Positions 51,691-59,986 of a stretch of 64,000 nt of DNA are shown here, piece by piece. The position numbers and the translations under genes were made by a program. The notes beneath the pieces were generated by a model. That model was not told the origin of the DNA. It ran no database searches and worked only from the letters and a program-made list of their open reading frames with translations. The stretch lies in contig NZ_LMID01000013.1 of assembly GCF_001428605.1 (NCBI RefSeq), positions 39,345-103,344 of the forward strand, in the 5' to 3' direction. Position 1 is the stretch's first letter, and every line of letters starts with the position of its first letter. The stretch comes from Sphingomonas sp. Root720 (GTDB lineage: Bacteria; Pseudomonadota; Alphaproteobacteria; Sphingomonadales; Sphingomonadaceae).

Positions 51691-54570
51691 TCAGAACTTC
51701 ACGGTGACGCCGGCATACATGAAGCGCCCTCGCAGATCATAGACCGATGCCGCGGTGTTGGTGCCCGTAGACGTCCCGACATAGGGCACTGGGAAGAAGG
51801 GCGGCTTCTTGTCGGTGGCGTTGTTCATGCCGGCATAGAAGGCGAACTGCTCGCTAATGTCATATTTGAACTGGACGTCGGTATACCAGAAGCTGGGCAC
51901 CGCATTGCCGTCGAACGTTCCGCCGACCACGCGATAGACCTTGCCGATATAGCGTTCGTTCAGAGACGCGCTGAGCGGGCCGTTGACGTAGGTGAGCTGC
52001 AGATTGCCCTTGTTCGCCGGATAGAAGGGTTGGCCGCGCAGCTTGATCGTCGGCGCACCGTCGAACGGCGCGGTATCATAGGCGATCGTCCGCGTGTAAT
52101 TGAGCTGAAGCGAAAGGGTGTCGCCCAGCCGGCCTATGCCGGGCACCGCATCGATGCGCGTGCGATAGGCCAGCTCAACGTCGATCCCCTTTAGCAATTC
52201 CTGCGCTGCGTTGATCGGCACCGAATTGTTGCGCAGGATCACGCCCGAGGCGGTGTCGCGGATCACTGTCGAACAATAAACCGGGTCGTTAGTGTTCGCG
52301 CACTGGTCAATCACGGTCTGCGCCGCCAGCGAGGTGATCGCGTCGTCGATCTTGATGCGGAAATAGTCGACCGACAGCGACAGCCCACGGACGAAGGATG
52401 GGGTCAGGACACCGCCCAGCGTCAAGGTATGTGCGATTTCCGGCGTCAGATTGGGATTGCCGACCACAGACTGCTGAACCTGCGTCGTCGCCGGCGGGTT
52501 GAAGCCGGCGCTGATGCCGGGCTGGGCGAGGCAATATTGCTGACGCGCCGAGGTGGTCCCGCCGCCCCGGCAGGGATCAGAGACATTGGCGAGATTGCCG
52601 GTGGCACCGCGGAACAGATCGTTGATGTTCGGCGCCCGCACCGCCTTGGCGTAGATGCCGCGGAAGCGAAGCCCCGAGAAGGGACGATAAGTGCCGCCGA
52701 CCTTCCACGAACTGGCCCCGCCCGAGATCGAATAATCGGCGTAGCGATAGGCGCCTTCGACTTCGAGATAGTCGACGAGCGGCACTCCCTCGAGCAGCGG
52801 CACGGTCAATTCGGCGAACGCCTCCTTCACCGTGAAGTCACCCTTGGTGATGCCGGCATATTGCAGCGAGATGAGGCCGTTCCTCAGCGCCTCGCTCGGC
52901 ACGTAATTCGAGCTTTCCTTGCGCCACTCGACGCCGGCCGCGAACGCGACCGGCGACGTGGTGATGTTGAACAGATCACCCGTCACCGAAGCTGCGGCGA
53001 CCTGCTGGGTGTTGGTCGAATGGATCGTCGCCGACGCGCCGAGCCAGGCGATCTCGGCCTGGGTTAGCGGCTGACCGGTGAACAGATTGACGGGGATACA
53101 GCCCTGCGCACGCGCCGCCGCATCGACGCAGCGATAGCCGCCGGCGCCATTCGCTTCGACCCGCTGGCTCTGATAGAAACGCTGGGTGTCGATACCGTTG
53201 CGCATCGTCTCGTCGAGCGTGGTGCGGCCATATTCATAATAGGCTTCCCACGACCAGTTGCGGCCCATCACCTCGAACTTACCGTCCAGCCCAGCGACGA
53301 AGCGATAGAGTTGGCGCGTATAGTCGAGGTCGCGCGGCCCGAATTCGGTGAAGTCGCGGGCGAAGGAGATGTCGGTCCGCCCGGCCGGGATCAGCGCGCG
53401 CAGCGCCGCCGGGACGAAGGGATTGCTGACCGGGATAGTGTTAGACAGGCCGGTCGGGCCGCCGATGTTCGAACTGCCCGAGTTCAGGAAGGTCGGCTCG
53501 AAACGCTGCAGCGTATCGTTATGCGCGTAGCTGCCGTCGATCGTCAGATTGATGTCGCTGCCCAGCTCATAGTTGAGCCGCGCCCCGAACATGTACCGCT
53601 CGGACGGCGAGTAGATGATGTTATATTCATTGGGATTGTCGCCATCTCGGGATCCCAGCGGGGTAGCAATCGTGCCGTCCGGCAGCACCGTGCGGCGGAT
53701 CGTCGCCCCGGTCACCGTGGCGCCGTTGAGCCCGAAGACGCCCTGCGTGGTCCGCAGCGAAGTATAGGAGGCGGGTCCAAACAGCGCGAGATCGGGCCGG
53801 GTCGGATCGGCCACCGCCACGCCATCGCTGGAGATCGAACGGTTGGCGGCGAAGACCGGCCGGGTGCGATCATAATTGGCGTAGAAGACAAATCCGCCGC
53901 GATCATCCGCGAAGCTGCCGCCGCCGATCAGGCCGAGTTTGTACTGCCCCGCATCGCCACGCGAGCTGATCCCCGACTGGGCGCGCAGTTGCAGGCCGTC
54001 GACCTTCTTCTTCAGCACGAAGTTCACCACGCCCGCGATCGCGTCCGACCCATAGACCGCCGAAGCGCCACCAGTGGTGACCTCGACCCGGTCGATCAGG
54101 TCGGTGGGAATGGTGCTGATATCGACGGCGGAACTGCCCTGCAGACCGGAGACGTAGCGCTTGCCGTCGACCAGCACGAGCGTGCGCGAGCTGCCGAGCG
54201 CGCGCAGATCGACCGTGTAGAGGCCGGCAAGCAGCGTGTTGCGCGGCGCGCCGGAGGGCGAGAGGCTGTTCGCGCCGACGGCGGGCAACGCGCTCAGCGC
54301 CTCGACGACGTTGACGGTGCCGCGGCTCGCGAGTTCGGCCGCGCCGAGGGTGGCAACAGGGGTGGACTGCACCTCATTGGCGCGGCGGATACGCGAACCG
54401 GTGACGACGATGTCGGATGCCGCGCCATCTTCGGCGGCGCCCTTCGACAAGCCAGCCGGGGCGGATGCCGCGTCCTGCGCTGCCGCCGGTGCCGCGAGAC
54501 CCATGAAACTGGTCGTGCCCATCAGGCAGATCACGGCCGATACGAAACGCGCTTCCCCTTTGATATCCAT
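51691..54570 (-). CDS. TonB-dependent outer-membrane receptor, large type
   Basis: The 959-residue protein has a signal peptide (ending AAPAAA), the plug start SDIVVTGSRIRRANEVQSTPVATLGA, the IDRVEVTTGGASAVYGSDAIAGVVNFVLKKK core and a long barrel with large loops ending in the aromatic GVTVKF. It belongs to the group with VTGSRI plugs common in sphingomonads. It heads a minus-strand operon and its promoter carries operator A. Confidence 0.94.
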   Translation of the reverse strand: MDIKGEARFVSAVICLMGTTSFMGLAAPAAAQDAASAPAGLSKGAAEDGAASDIVVTGSRIRRANEVQSTPVATLGAAELASRGTVNVVEALSALPAVGANSLSPSGAPRNTLLAGLYTVDLRALGSSRTLVLVDGKRYVSGLQGSSAVDISTIPTDLIDRVEVTTGGASAVYGSDAIAGVVNFVLKKKVDGLQLRAQSGISSRGDAGQYKLGLIGGGSFADDRGGFVFYANYDRTRPVFAANRSISSDGVAVADPTRPDLALFGPASYTSLRTTQGVFGLNGATVTGATIRRTVLPDGTIATPLGSRDGDNPNEYNIIYSPSERYMFGARLNYELGSDINLTIDGSYAHNDTLQRFEPTFLNSGSSNIGGPTGLSNTIPVSNPFVPAALRALIPAGRTDISFARDFTEFGPRDLDYTRQLYRFVAGLDGKFEVMGRNWSWEAYYEYGRTTLDETMRNGIDTQRFYQSQRVEANGAGGYRCVDAAARAQGCIPVNLFTGQPLTQAEIAWLGASATIHSTNTQQVAAASVTGDLFNITTSPVAFAAGVEWRKESSNYVPSEALRNGLISLQYAGITKGDFTVKEAFAELTVPLLEGVPLVDYLEVEGAYRYADYSISGGASSWKVGGTYRPFSGLRFRGIYAKAVRAPNINDLFRGATGNLANVSDPCRGGGTTSARQQYCLAQPGISAGFNPPATTQVQQSVVGNPNLTPEIAHTLTLGGVLTPSFVRGLSLSVDYFRIKIDDAITSLAAQTVIDQCANTNDPVYCSTVIRDTASGVILRNNSVPINAAQELLKGIDVELAYRTRIDAVPGIGRLGDTLSLQLNYTRTIAYDTAPFDGAPTIKLRGQPFYPANKGNLQLTYVNGPLSASLNERYIGKVYRVVGGTFDGNAVPSFWYTDVQFKYDISEQFAFYAGMNNATDKKPPFFPVPYVGTSTGTNTAASVYDLRGRFMYAGVTVKF

Positions 54571-54640
54571 GTCACCACCCTTTTCCGCTGATTCGGGCCA
54601 ATTTCGGGCCTCGACAAGCTATGGATGCAAGACACGATCC

Positions 54641-54657
54641 CATTAGTCAAGTGACTT
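54641..54657 (+). promoter_or_regulatory. Operator A: 17-nt sequence shared with 59924-59940
   Basis: CATTAGTCAAGTGACTT contains arms AGTCA and TGACT around AG. The identical 17 nt recur inverted at 59924-59940. It lies 70 nt upstream of the TonB receptor gene and about 130 nt upstream of the XRE-cupin gene. On the minus strand its TTGACT could be a -35 element, so binding would block transcription. A GTAAGTTAC palindrome follows at 54662-54670. Confidence 0.75.
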
Positions 54658-54717
54658 TCCTGTAAGTTACATCATTCGGAAATTTCCCCCATATTTATCA
54701 TCATACTTTCCTCCAGG

Positions 54718-54734
54718 TTTAGCTTCGTGCTAAA
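54718..54734 (+). repeat. Inverted repeat before the regulator gene
   Basis: TTTAGC and GCTAAA are perfect arms with a 5-nt loop (TTCGT), lying just upstream of the XRE-cupin frame. It could be an operator half or a leader hairpin. Confidence 0.4.
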
Positions 54735-54787
54735 AGGTTATATGAGTTATGCTTATCAGTCCGTTCGCGGACATGTGGGATGATCGA

Positions 54788-55444
54788 ATGAAGAAAGTCA
54801 GCGAAAGTCGTTTGCGCGGAGCCCCTCCGCCGGCCACCAACCCAGCCGGTGACGCTTTGCGTGTCGGCGTGAAGCTCAAGCATGCTCGTCTCCTGCGGTG
54901 CCTGAGTATGCGAGAGGTCGCGGACGCGGCTGGGTGTTCCGAGGGTTTCATCTCCAAAATTGAAAATGGGAAGGCTCAGCCCTCCCTCGCAATGCTGGCC
55001 AAATTGGTGTCGGTGGTCGGGGCAGATCTTGCCGATGTGTTCGCGCCGCCGGAAGAAGCCTATTCCGACCAGGTGAAGGTTGTGCGCGCAAACGCCACGG
55101 CGAATTTTATCGCCGATGAGAAAACGTCCGCCCGCGGCATTACCATGGTCCGGCTGTCGGCCAGCGATCAGGGTGCCTTGCTCCAATCGACGATCCACAT
55201 CATCCCGCCGGGCTCCAAGACCGAAAGCGACTTCACCCATGAAGGGGAGGAAGTCGGCTATATCCTGGAGGGCGAGGTCGAGTTCACGGTCGACGGCAAG
55301 ACCTATGATCTCGTCGTGGGCGACGCGATCTATTATCCGTCGCACCTTGGCCATGGTTATGAGAACAAGGGCGATGTGACCGCGCGCATCCTGTGGTCGA
55401 ACACCCCGCCGGGCTGGCGCAAGCAGCTCCGCCCGCTGAGCTGA
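54788..55444 (+). CDS. XRE-cupin transcriptional regulator
   Basis: The 218-residue protein has an N-terminal XRE HTH (about residues 25-80: RVGVKLKHARLLRCLSMREVADAAGCSEGFISKIENGKAQPSLAMLAKLV) and a C-terminal cupin (HEGEEVGYILEGEVEFTVDGKTYDLVVGDAIYYPSHLGHGYENKGD). Such proteins sense small carboxylates or amino-acid derivatives and control catabolic genes. It is divergent from the TonB receptor operon and beside operator A, so it is the best candidate to bind both 17-nt sites. A start at 54749 is also open. Confidence 0.9.
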   Translation: MKKVSESRLRGAPPPATNPAGDALRVGVKLKHARLLRCLSMREVADAAGCSEGFISKIENGKAQPSLAMLAKLVSVVGADLADVFAPPEEAYSDQVKVVRANATANFIADEKTSARGITMVRLSASDQGALLQSTIHIIPPGSKTESDFTHEGEEVGYILEGEVEFTVDGKTYDLVVGDAIYYPSHLGHGYENKGDVTARILWSNTPPGWRKQLRPLS

Positions 55445-55490
55445 TAGGAAGCGACGTCCTGCTCATGGCATGGCGTCGCCTCCCCGGCCG

Positions 55491-56108
55491 TCAGGCGGCC
55501 GCCTTCATCGCCAGCACTCTCTTATAGGCCGGCCGCTCCTGGCAACGAGCGAGCCAGGCCCGGATCCGCGGCCAGGCTTCGAGCGGATAAGCGGTGCGCT
55601 GCAGATATTCGATCGGGCCGACGGCGTTGAGATCGGCAATGGTGAAGCGCCCACCGACGATATAGTCGCCATCACCGAGCGAGTTTTCGAGACAATCGAG
55701 CGCCTTGCGGATCGCCACATCGGCCCGCATCAGACCGGCGCGATCCTGCTCGTCTTCCGGCTTCGCCTTTTCTGTCAGTCGGAAGAAGCTATGTGGCTCC
55801 ATCTCGGTCGCTGCCCACAGCGACCATTCGAGCGCCGCCGCACGCATGGTCGCGTCGGCCGGCAGCAGGTCGTTCGGGGCGCTGTCGAAAGCCAGATGCA
55901 GGTTGATCGCCAGCGACTGGCGCACGATCGTATCACCGTCCTTCAGGACCGGGATCTGGCCGGTGGGCGACAGCGACAGGAAGCCGGCGTCGCGATTTTC
56001 GCCACGGCGATGGTCGATCGAGGTATGGCGATAGTCGCGCCCGAGTTCCTCCAGCGTCCACAGCACCCGCGCGGTGCGCGAGGCCGCGGTTCCTAGCAAT
56101 TCCAGCAT
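55491..56108 (-). CDS. Glutathione S-transferase family protein
   Basis: The 205-residue protein has an N-terminal thioredoxin-like domain (SRTARVLWTLEELGRDY, FLSLSPTGQIPVLKDGDTIVRQSLAI, with the cis-Pro of QIPVL) and a helical C-terminal domain. A catalytic Ser or Tyr is not certain. It is the last gene of the lyase operon, 16 nt after the thiol dioxygenase gene, and may handle thiol conjugates. Confidence 0.9.
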   Translation of the reverse strand: MLELLGTAASRTARVLWTLEELGRDYRHTSIDHRRGENRDAGFLSLSPTGQIPVLKDGDTIVRQSLAINLHLAFDSAPNDLLPADATMRAAALEWSLWAATEMEPHSFFRLTEKAKPEDEQDRAGLMRADVAIRKALDCLENSLGDGDYIVGGRFTIADLNAVGPIEYLQRTAYPLEAWPRIRAWLARCQERPAYKRVLAMKAAA

Positions 56109-56124
56109 ATAGTCCTCCGAAGAT

Positions 56125-56700
56125 TCAATCGTTCCAGATGTTGGGCAGTTCGGGATTGGCGAAGCGGCTCACGAACGGCCGGGCGGTACCGTTCTCCGGA
56201 TCGAACACCGCGCGTTCGATGCGGCCGATATTGCCGCCATAGATGTGGATGCTGATCGAGACTTCGTCGGTCAGCGCATTGAAGACCTGATGAACGTCGC
56301 CGATCGTCGGCGAGACGCGACCGATGTCGCCCGGCTGGGCTAGGTCGTCAGCAACGATATGGAGCACACCATCGCCGTCCGGTTCAAAGGACAGGTTGCG
56401 CTCCGCGCCCCGCAGGACGCCGATCAGACCCCATACCCGATGATCATGCACCGGCGTGTGCTGGCCCGGTCCCCAGACGAAGCTGACGATGCAGAAGCGT
56501 TCCCACGGATCGCAATGCAGCAGATATTGCTGATAGCGATCCGGCGAAGGCTGGGCGAAGCGCGCCGGCAGCCAGTCGTCATGGGCCAGCAGATCGGCCA
56601 GAACATGCGACGCCTCGTCGAGGAAACGGGGCTCGTCGGGTTGGCCATCGGCGATCGCCGTCAGCGCCTGGACCGCATCGCGCAACCGCCCCGCGGTCAT
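56125..56700 (-). CDS. Cysteine dioxygenase-family thiol dioxygenase, 3-mercaptopropionate type
   Basis: The 191-residue cupin oxidises a thiol to a sulfinate with non-heme iron. The sequence YQQYLLHCDPWERFCIVSFVWGPGQHTPVHDHRVWGLIGVLRG has the two iron histidines in HDH; a third His with the catalytic Tyr lies in SISIHIYGG. This pattern matches the bacterial Gln-type enzymes that prefer 3-mercaptopropionate rather than cysteine. The start MTAGRLRDA at 56700 overlaps the CoA-transferase stop (ATGA); the long upstream frame is an artefact. A class III CoA transferase beside it fits the sulfinopropionate route. Confidence 0.85.
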   Translation of the reverse strand: MTAGRLRDAVQALTAIADGQPDEPRFLDEASHVLADLLAHDDWLPARFAQPSPDRYQQYLLHCDPWERFCIVSFVWGPGQHTPVHDHRVWGLIGVLRGAERNLSFEPDGDGVLHIVADDLAQPGDIGRVSPTIGDVHQVFNALTDEVSISIHIYGGNIGRIERAVFDPENGTARPFVSRFANPELPNIWND

Positions 56701-57869
56701 GCCGGTTCCCCTGCCCGCTCGGTATCTAGCGCAGCGCGGATCGCCTCGCCATGTTCGCCCAGGTCCGGCGGCGACCCGGGGGCTGCGCCCAGCGAACCGT
56801 TGATCCGCACGACATTGCCCACCGTCTCGGTGTCGCGACCGCCCGGCAGCGTGATTGGTGCGACCCAGCCCATTTCGCGGACTTCGGGCGCGGACAGCGC
56901 GGACGCATAATCGTTGATCGGTTCGCAGGGTACGCCGACCGCGCGGAAGGCCGCGAGCCAATGGGCGATCCCGCCCTTCTGCAACACCGCCTCCATCTCC
57001 ACCGACAAGGCGTCCTGATTGGCGGCGCGCAGGGTGACCGAGGCGAAGCGGGGATCGTCGAGCAGTTCGCGCCGCTCGATCACATCGCAGACCAGCGACC
57101 AGAGGTTCTGATTGCCGGCGGCAAGGACGATATAGCCGTCGGCGCAGCGGAACGCCTTGTACGGCGCGTTGCGCGGATGCGCCGATCCCCAGCGCCCCGG
57201 CGCCTTGCCGGTACCGAAATATTCGCTGGTCTGCAGCGCGGCAATCGCCAGGCTGCACCCCAGCATCGACACGTCGATATAGCCGCCGGGACCGCCCGAC
57301 TTCACGCGGTAGAGCAGCATCGAGATCGCCATCGAGGCATAGAGGCCGGTGGCGAAGTCGGAGATCGGCACCCCCGCCTTGACCGGCGGCGCGCCCGGTT
57401 CGCCGGTGACGCTCATGATGCCCGAAGCGGCCTGGACGGTGACGTCGAAACCGCCGTCGCGGCTGCGCGGTCCGGTCTGCCCGAAGGCCGAGAGCGAGCA
57501 ATAGACGAGATCCGGCCGCTCGCTCGCGAAGCGTTCATAATCGAGTCCGAGGCGCTTCATCACGCCCGGACGGCTGTTCTCGATCACGACATCGGCGTCG
57601 AGGATCAGGCGACGGGCCACCTCGGCATCCGCCGGGTCCTTCAGGTCCAGCACAATCGATCGCTTATTGCGGTTGAGCGAGGCAAAATTCTCGCTGTAGC
57701 CATTGTTCAACGGCGGCCAGCCACGCATCGCGTCACCCGCAGCCGGCTCGACCTTGATCACGTCGGCGCCTTGATCGGCCAACAACATGCCAGCGAACGG
57801 CCCGGCCGCGATCTGGCAGAACTCGATGACCCGCACGCCCTGCAACGGGGGCGCTTCGCTATCCGACAT
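56697..57869 (-). CDS. Class III (CaiB/BaiF) CoA transferase
   Basis: The 390-residue protein has the family start VRVIEFCQIAAGPFAGMLLADQGADVIKVEP, the catalytic aspartate in GVPISDFATGLYA and a GYIDVSMLG segment. Class III enzymes move CoA between carboxylates; one known member activates 3-sulfinopropionate to its CoA ester. It overlaps the thiol dioxygenase gene by 4 nt, which supports action on that product. Actual acceptor is not proved. Confidence 0.92.
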   Translation of the reverse strand: MSDSEAPPLQGVRVIEFCQIAAGPFAGMLLADQGADVIKVEPAAGDAMRGWPPLNNGYSENFASLNRNKRSIVLDLKDPADAEVARRLILDADVVIENSRPGVMKRLGLDYERFASERPDLVYCSLSAFGQTGPRSRDGGFDVTVQAASGIMSVTGEPGAPPVKAGVPISDFATGLYASMAISMLLYRVKSGGPGGYIDVSMLGCSLAIAALQTSEYFGTGKAPGRWGSAHPRNAPYKAFRCADGYIVLAAGNQNLWSLVCDVIERRELLDDPRFASVTLRAANQDALSVEMEAVLQKGGIAHWLAAFRAVGVPCEPINDYASALSAPEVREMGWVAPITLPGGRDTETVGNVVRINGSLGAAPGSPPDLGEHGEAIRAALDTERAGEPA

Positions 57870-57889
57870 CTCTGTTACTCCATCGACAA

Positions 57890-58642
57890 TCAGTCGTCCG
57901 TGCGCGCAGCCTTCGCGCGCCGGACCGCATCCGCATAGGCCGCCAGCCGGCTCTTCAATCCCGGCCGGGCCGCGCTCCGCACGAGCGCTGCGAGATCGGC
58001 GTCGCGGCCGTCATCCCGCATGCGCGCGCTCAACATCTCCGCCATGCCGGAATCGAGCCGCGTCTGGCGGGCGATCCAGGCACTCTGCCAGGCCGGCCAT
58101 TGCTCGACCAGCTCCAGCGCCTGGGCGATGCCGCAGGACAGGGCGACATCCGACCCGATCGGTGCGCCGGACAACACGAGATCGAACGCGGTGGCCGCGC
58201 CGGTGATCGCGCGCAGGCGCCGTGTCCCCAGCACGATTCCGAACTTGCTGCCGGGAAAACTGAACCGGGTGCCCGGAGCGGCGATGCGGACATGCCCGGC
58301 GCAGAAGATATCCGCCCCCGCGCCCCAGGCGAAGCCATGGGCCATGGTCAGGACGGGCGCCGGAAAATGATGGATCGCCTGCAGCGCCGTCTCGACACGG
58401 ACGAAACGGTGGAGAAGATCGCCGTCGCTCTGCCCATCGAGATCGCCAAGGTCGAAGCCGCCGCAGAAGCCCTTTCCCGCCCCGCTTACGACCAGGCAAC
58501 GGGGCCGCTCGTCCCGAACATGATCGAGCGCCTCCAGCAGCGCTTCGACCATGTCCGCATTCAGTGCATTGCCCTGCGCCGGCCGATCGAGCGTGATACG
58601 GGCGACGCCGTCCTCGGCCGAGGACGACACGAGCGCGGCCAT
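57890..58642 (-). CDS. Enoyl-CoA hydratase/isomerase family protein
   Basis: The 250-residue crotonase has the oxyanion-hole sequence FCGGFDLGDL and the HGFAWGAGADIFCAGHVRIAAPGTRFSFPGSKFGIVLG segment. Typical catalytic glutamates (near residues 110 and 130) are replaced or shifted, so its reaction could be hydration, isomerisation or C-S/C-C cleavage of an acyl-CoA. ATG at 58642 overlaps the lyase stop; a GTG one codon before is possible. Confidence 0.85.
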   Translation of the reverse strand: MAALVSSSAEDGVARITLDRPAQGNALNADMVEALLEALDHVRDERPRCLVVSGAGKGFCGGFDLGDLDGQSDGDLLHRFVRVETALQAIHHFPAPVLTMAHGFAWGAGADIFCAGHVRIAAPGTRFSFPGSKFGIVLGTRRLRAITGAATAFDLVLSGAPIGSDVALSCGIAQALELVEQWPAWQSAWIARQTRLDSGMAEMLSARMRDDGRDADLAALVRSAARPGLKSRLAAYADAVRRAKAARTDD

Positions 58643-59850
58643 CACGCGCCTCGGACGGCCGCGAGCGCCTGTTCGACGTCGGCGAGCAGGTCGGCGGTGG
58701 TCTCGAGACCGACCGACAGGCGAACCAGACCATCGCTGATGCCGTGCTTCAGCCGCTCTTCCGGCGGATAGACGGCGTGCGTCATCGACGCCGGATGTTG
58801 CACCAGCGTCTCGGCATCGCCCAGGCTGACCGCGCGGGTCGCCAGTTGCAGCTTGTTCATGAAGGTCATGCCGGCATCGATGCCGCCCTTCAGCTCGACC
58901 GAGATCAGGCCGCCGAAAGCGCTCATCTGTCGCCGAGCGATATCATGGAAAGGCGAGGACGCGAGGCCCGGATAATGCACGATGTCGACCGCCGGGTGAG
59001 CCTCGAGCATCTCGGCGATCGCCATCGCCGACTGCGAATGGCGCTCCATCCGGAGTTCCAGCGTCTTCATGCCACGCATCACCAGATGCGCGACCAGCGG
59101 CGAGATCGCGCCGCCATTGAGGAAACGCAGCCCCTGCCCGCGGACGAGGTCGGCATGCTCCTTCCGGCCGATCATGATCCCGGCGAGCACGTCGCCATGG
59201 CCCGACAGGAACTTGGTCGCGGAATGGACGACGATGTCTGCGCCGAGCGCGAGCGGCTGCTGCAGCGCCGGCGAACAAAAGGTGTTGTCGACGACCGAGA
59301 TCAGCCCGGCCTTGCGGGCCACTGCGGTCAGCGCGGCGATGTCCAGCACGCGCAGATTGGGATTGGCCGGGGATTCGAAGAAGACCATCCGGCTCCTGGG
59401 CGTGATCGCCGCCTCGAGATTGGCGACGTCGGTCAGGTCGACGAAGCAGACGTCGATACCGAAGCGAACCAGCCCCTTCGAGAAGAGCGCATAGGTGTTT
59501 CCGTAGACGGTCTTGTCGAGGATCACCTGATCGCCCGCGCTAAGCAGGGTCATCAGCGTCGCACTGATCGCCGCGACGCCCGACGCGAAGGCGACAGCGC
59601 CCTCCCCGCCTTCCAGCTCGGCCATCCGCGCCTCGAGCAGATCCTGCGTCGGGTTGCGCGTGCGGCCATAGATATATCCGGAGCCTTCACCCCTGAACAG
59701 CGCACCGCCGGCCTCCGCAGATTCGAAGGCATAGGTGGAGGTCATATAGACCGGCGGCGTGACCGCGCCGTTGTTCGCCGCCGCATCATAGCCGTGGTGG
59801 ATGGCCCGGGTGGCGAAGCCCAGCCGGTCGTTCTTGAGCGCGTCACGCAT
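58642..59850 (-). CDS. Methionine gamma-lyase-like C-S lyase
   Basis: The 402-residue PLP enzyme of the Cys/Met family is close to methionine gamma-lyases: YGRTRNPTQDLLE, FASGVAAISAT, ISVVDNTFCSPALQQPLALGADIVVHSATKFLSGHGD (PLP Lys in SATKF), HYPGLAS and LGDAETLVQHPASMTHAVYPPEER. The cysteine that lines the active site in classical enzymes (YGCTFA) is Asn here (YGNTYA), so substrate preference may differ. It heads the five-gene operon facing operator B. Confidence 0.9.
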   Translation of the reverse strand: MRDALKNDRLGFATRAIHHGYDAAANNGAVTPPVYMTSTYAFESAEAGGALFRGEGSGYIYGRTRNPTQDLLEARMAELEGGEGAVAFASGVAAISATLMTLLSAGDQVILDKTVYGNTYALFSKGLVRFGIDVCFVDLTDVANLEAAITPRSRMVFFESPANPNLRVLDIAALTAVARKAGLISVVDNTFCSPALQQPLALGADIVVHSATKFLSGHGDVLAGIMIGRKEHADLVRGQGLRFLNGGAISPLVAHLVMRGMKTLELRMERHSQSAMAIAEMLEAHPAVDIVHYPGLASSPFHDIARRQMSAFGGLISVELKGGIDAGMTFMNKLQLATRAVSLGDAETLVQHPASMTHAVYPPEERLKHGISDGLVRLSVGLETTADLLADVEQALAAVRGA

Positions 59851-59923
59851 CGAAATTCAGAGCTCCTGTTGGGTGTGACCGGCGGCCACTGACGCCCTGA
59901 TGCAACTTGCATTCTTTTGTGTC

Positions 59924-59940
59924 AAGTCACTTGACTAATG
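59924..59940 (+). promoter_or_regulatory. Operator B: inverted copy of operator A
   Basis: AAGTCACTTGACTAATG is the exact reverse complement of 54641-54657. It lies 73 nt upstream of the C-S lyase gene and 46 nt upstream of the M20 gene. TTGACT in the sequence (59931-59936) with CATGAT 18 nt later would be a plausible plus-strand promoter overlapped by the operator. Confidence 0.75.
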
Positions 59941-59986
59941 AAGCCATCGTCTTTCATGATGGCCGAAATCATCCGCTGGAGTCATC

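Noticed and set aside
56701-57501. N-terminal extension of the thiol dioxygenase frame
   Set aside because: The first 267 codons of the long frame run out of frame inside the CoA-transferase gene; the family match begins at MTAGRLRDA (56700).
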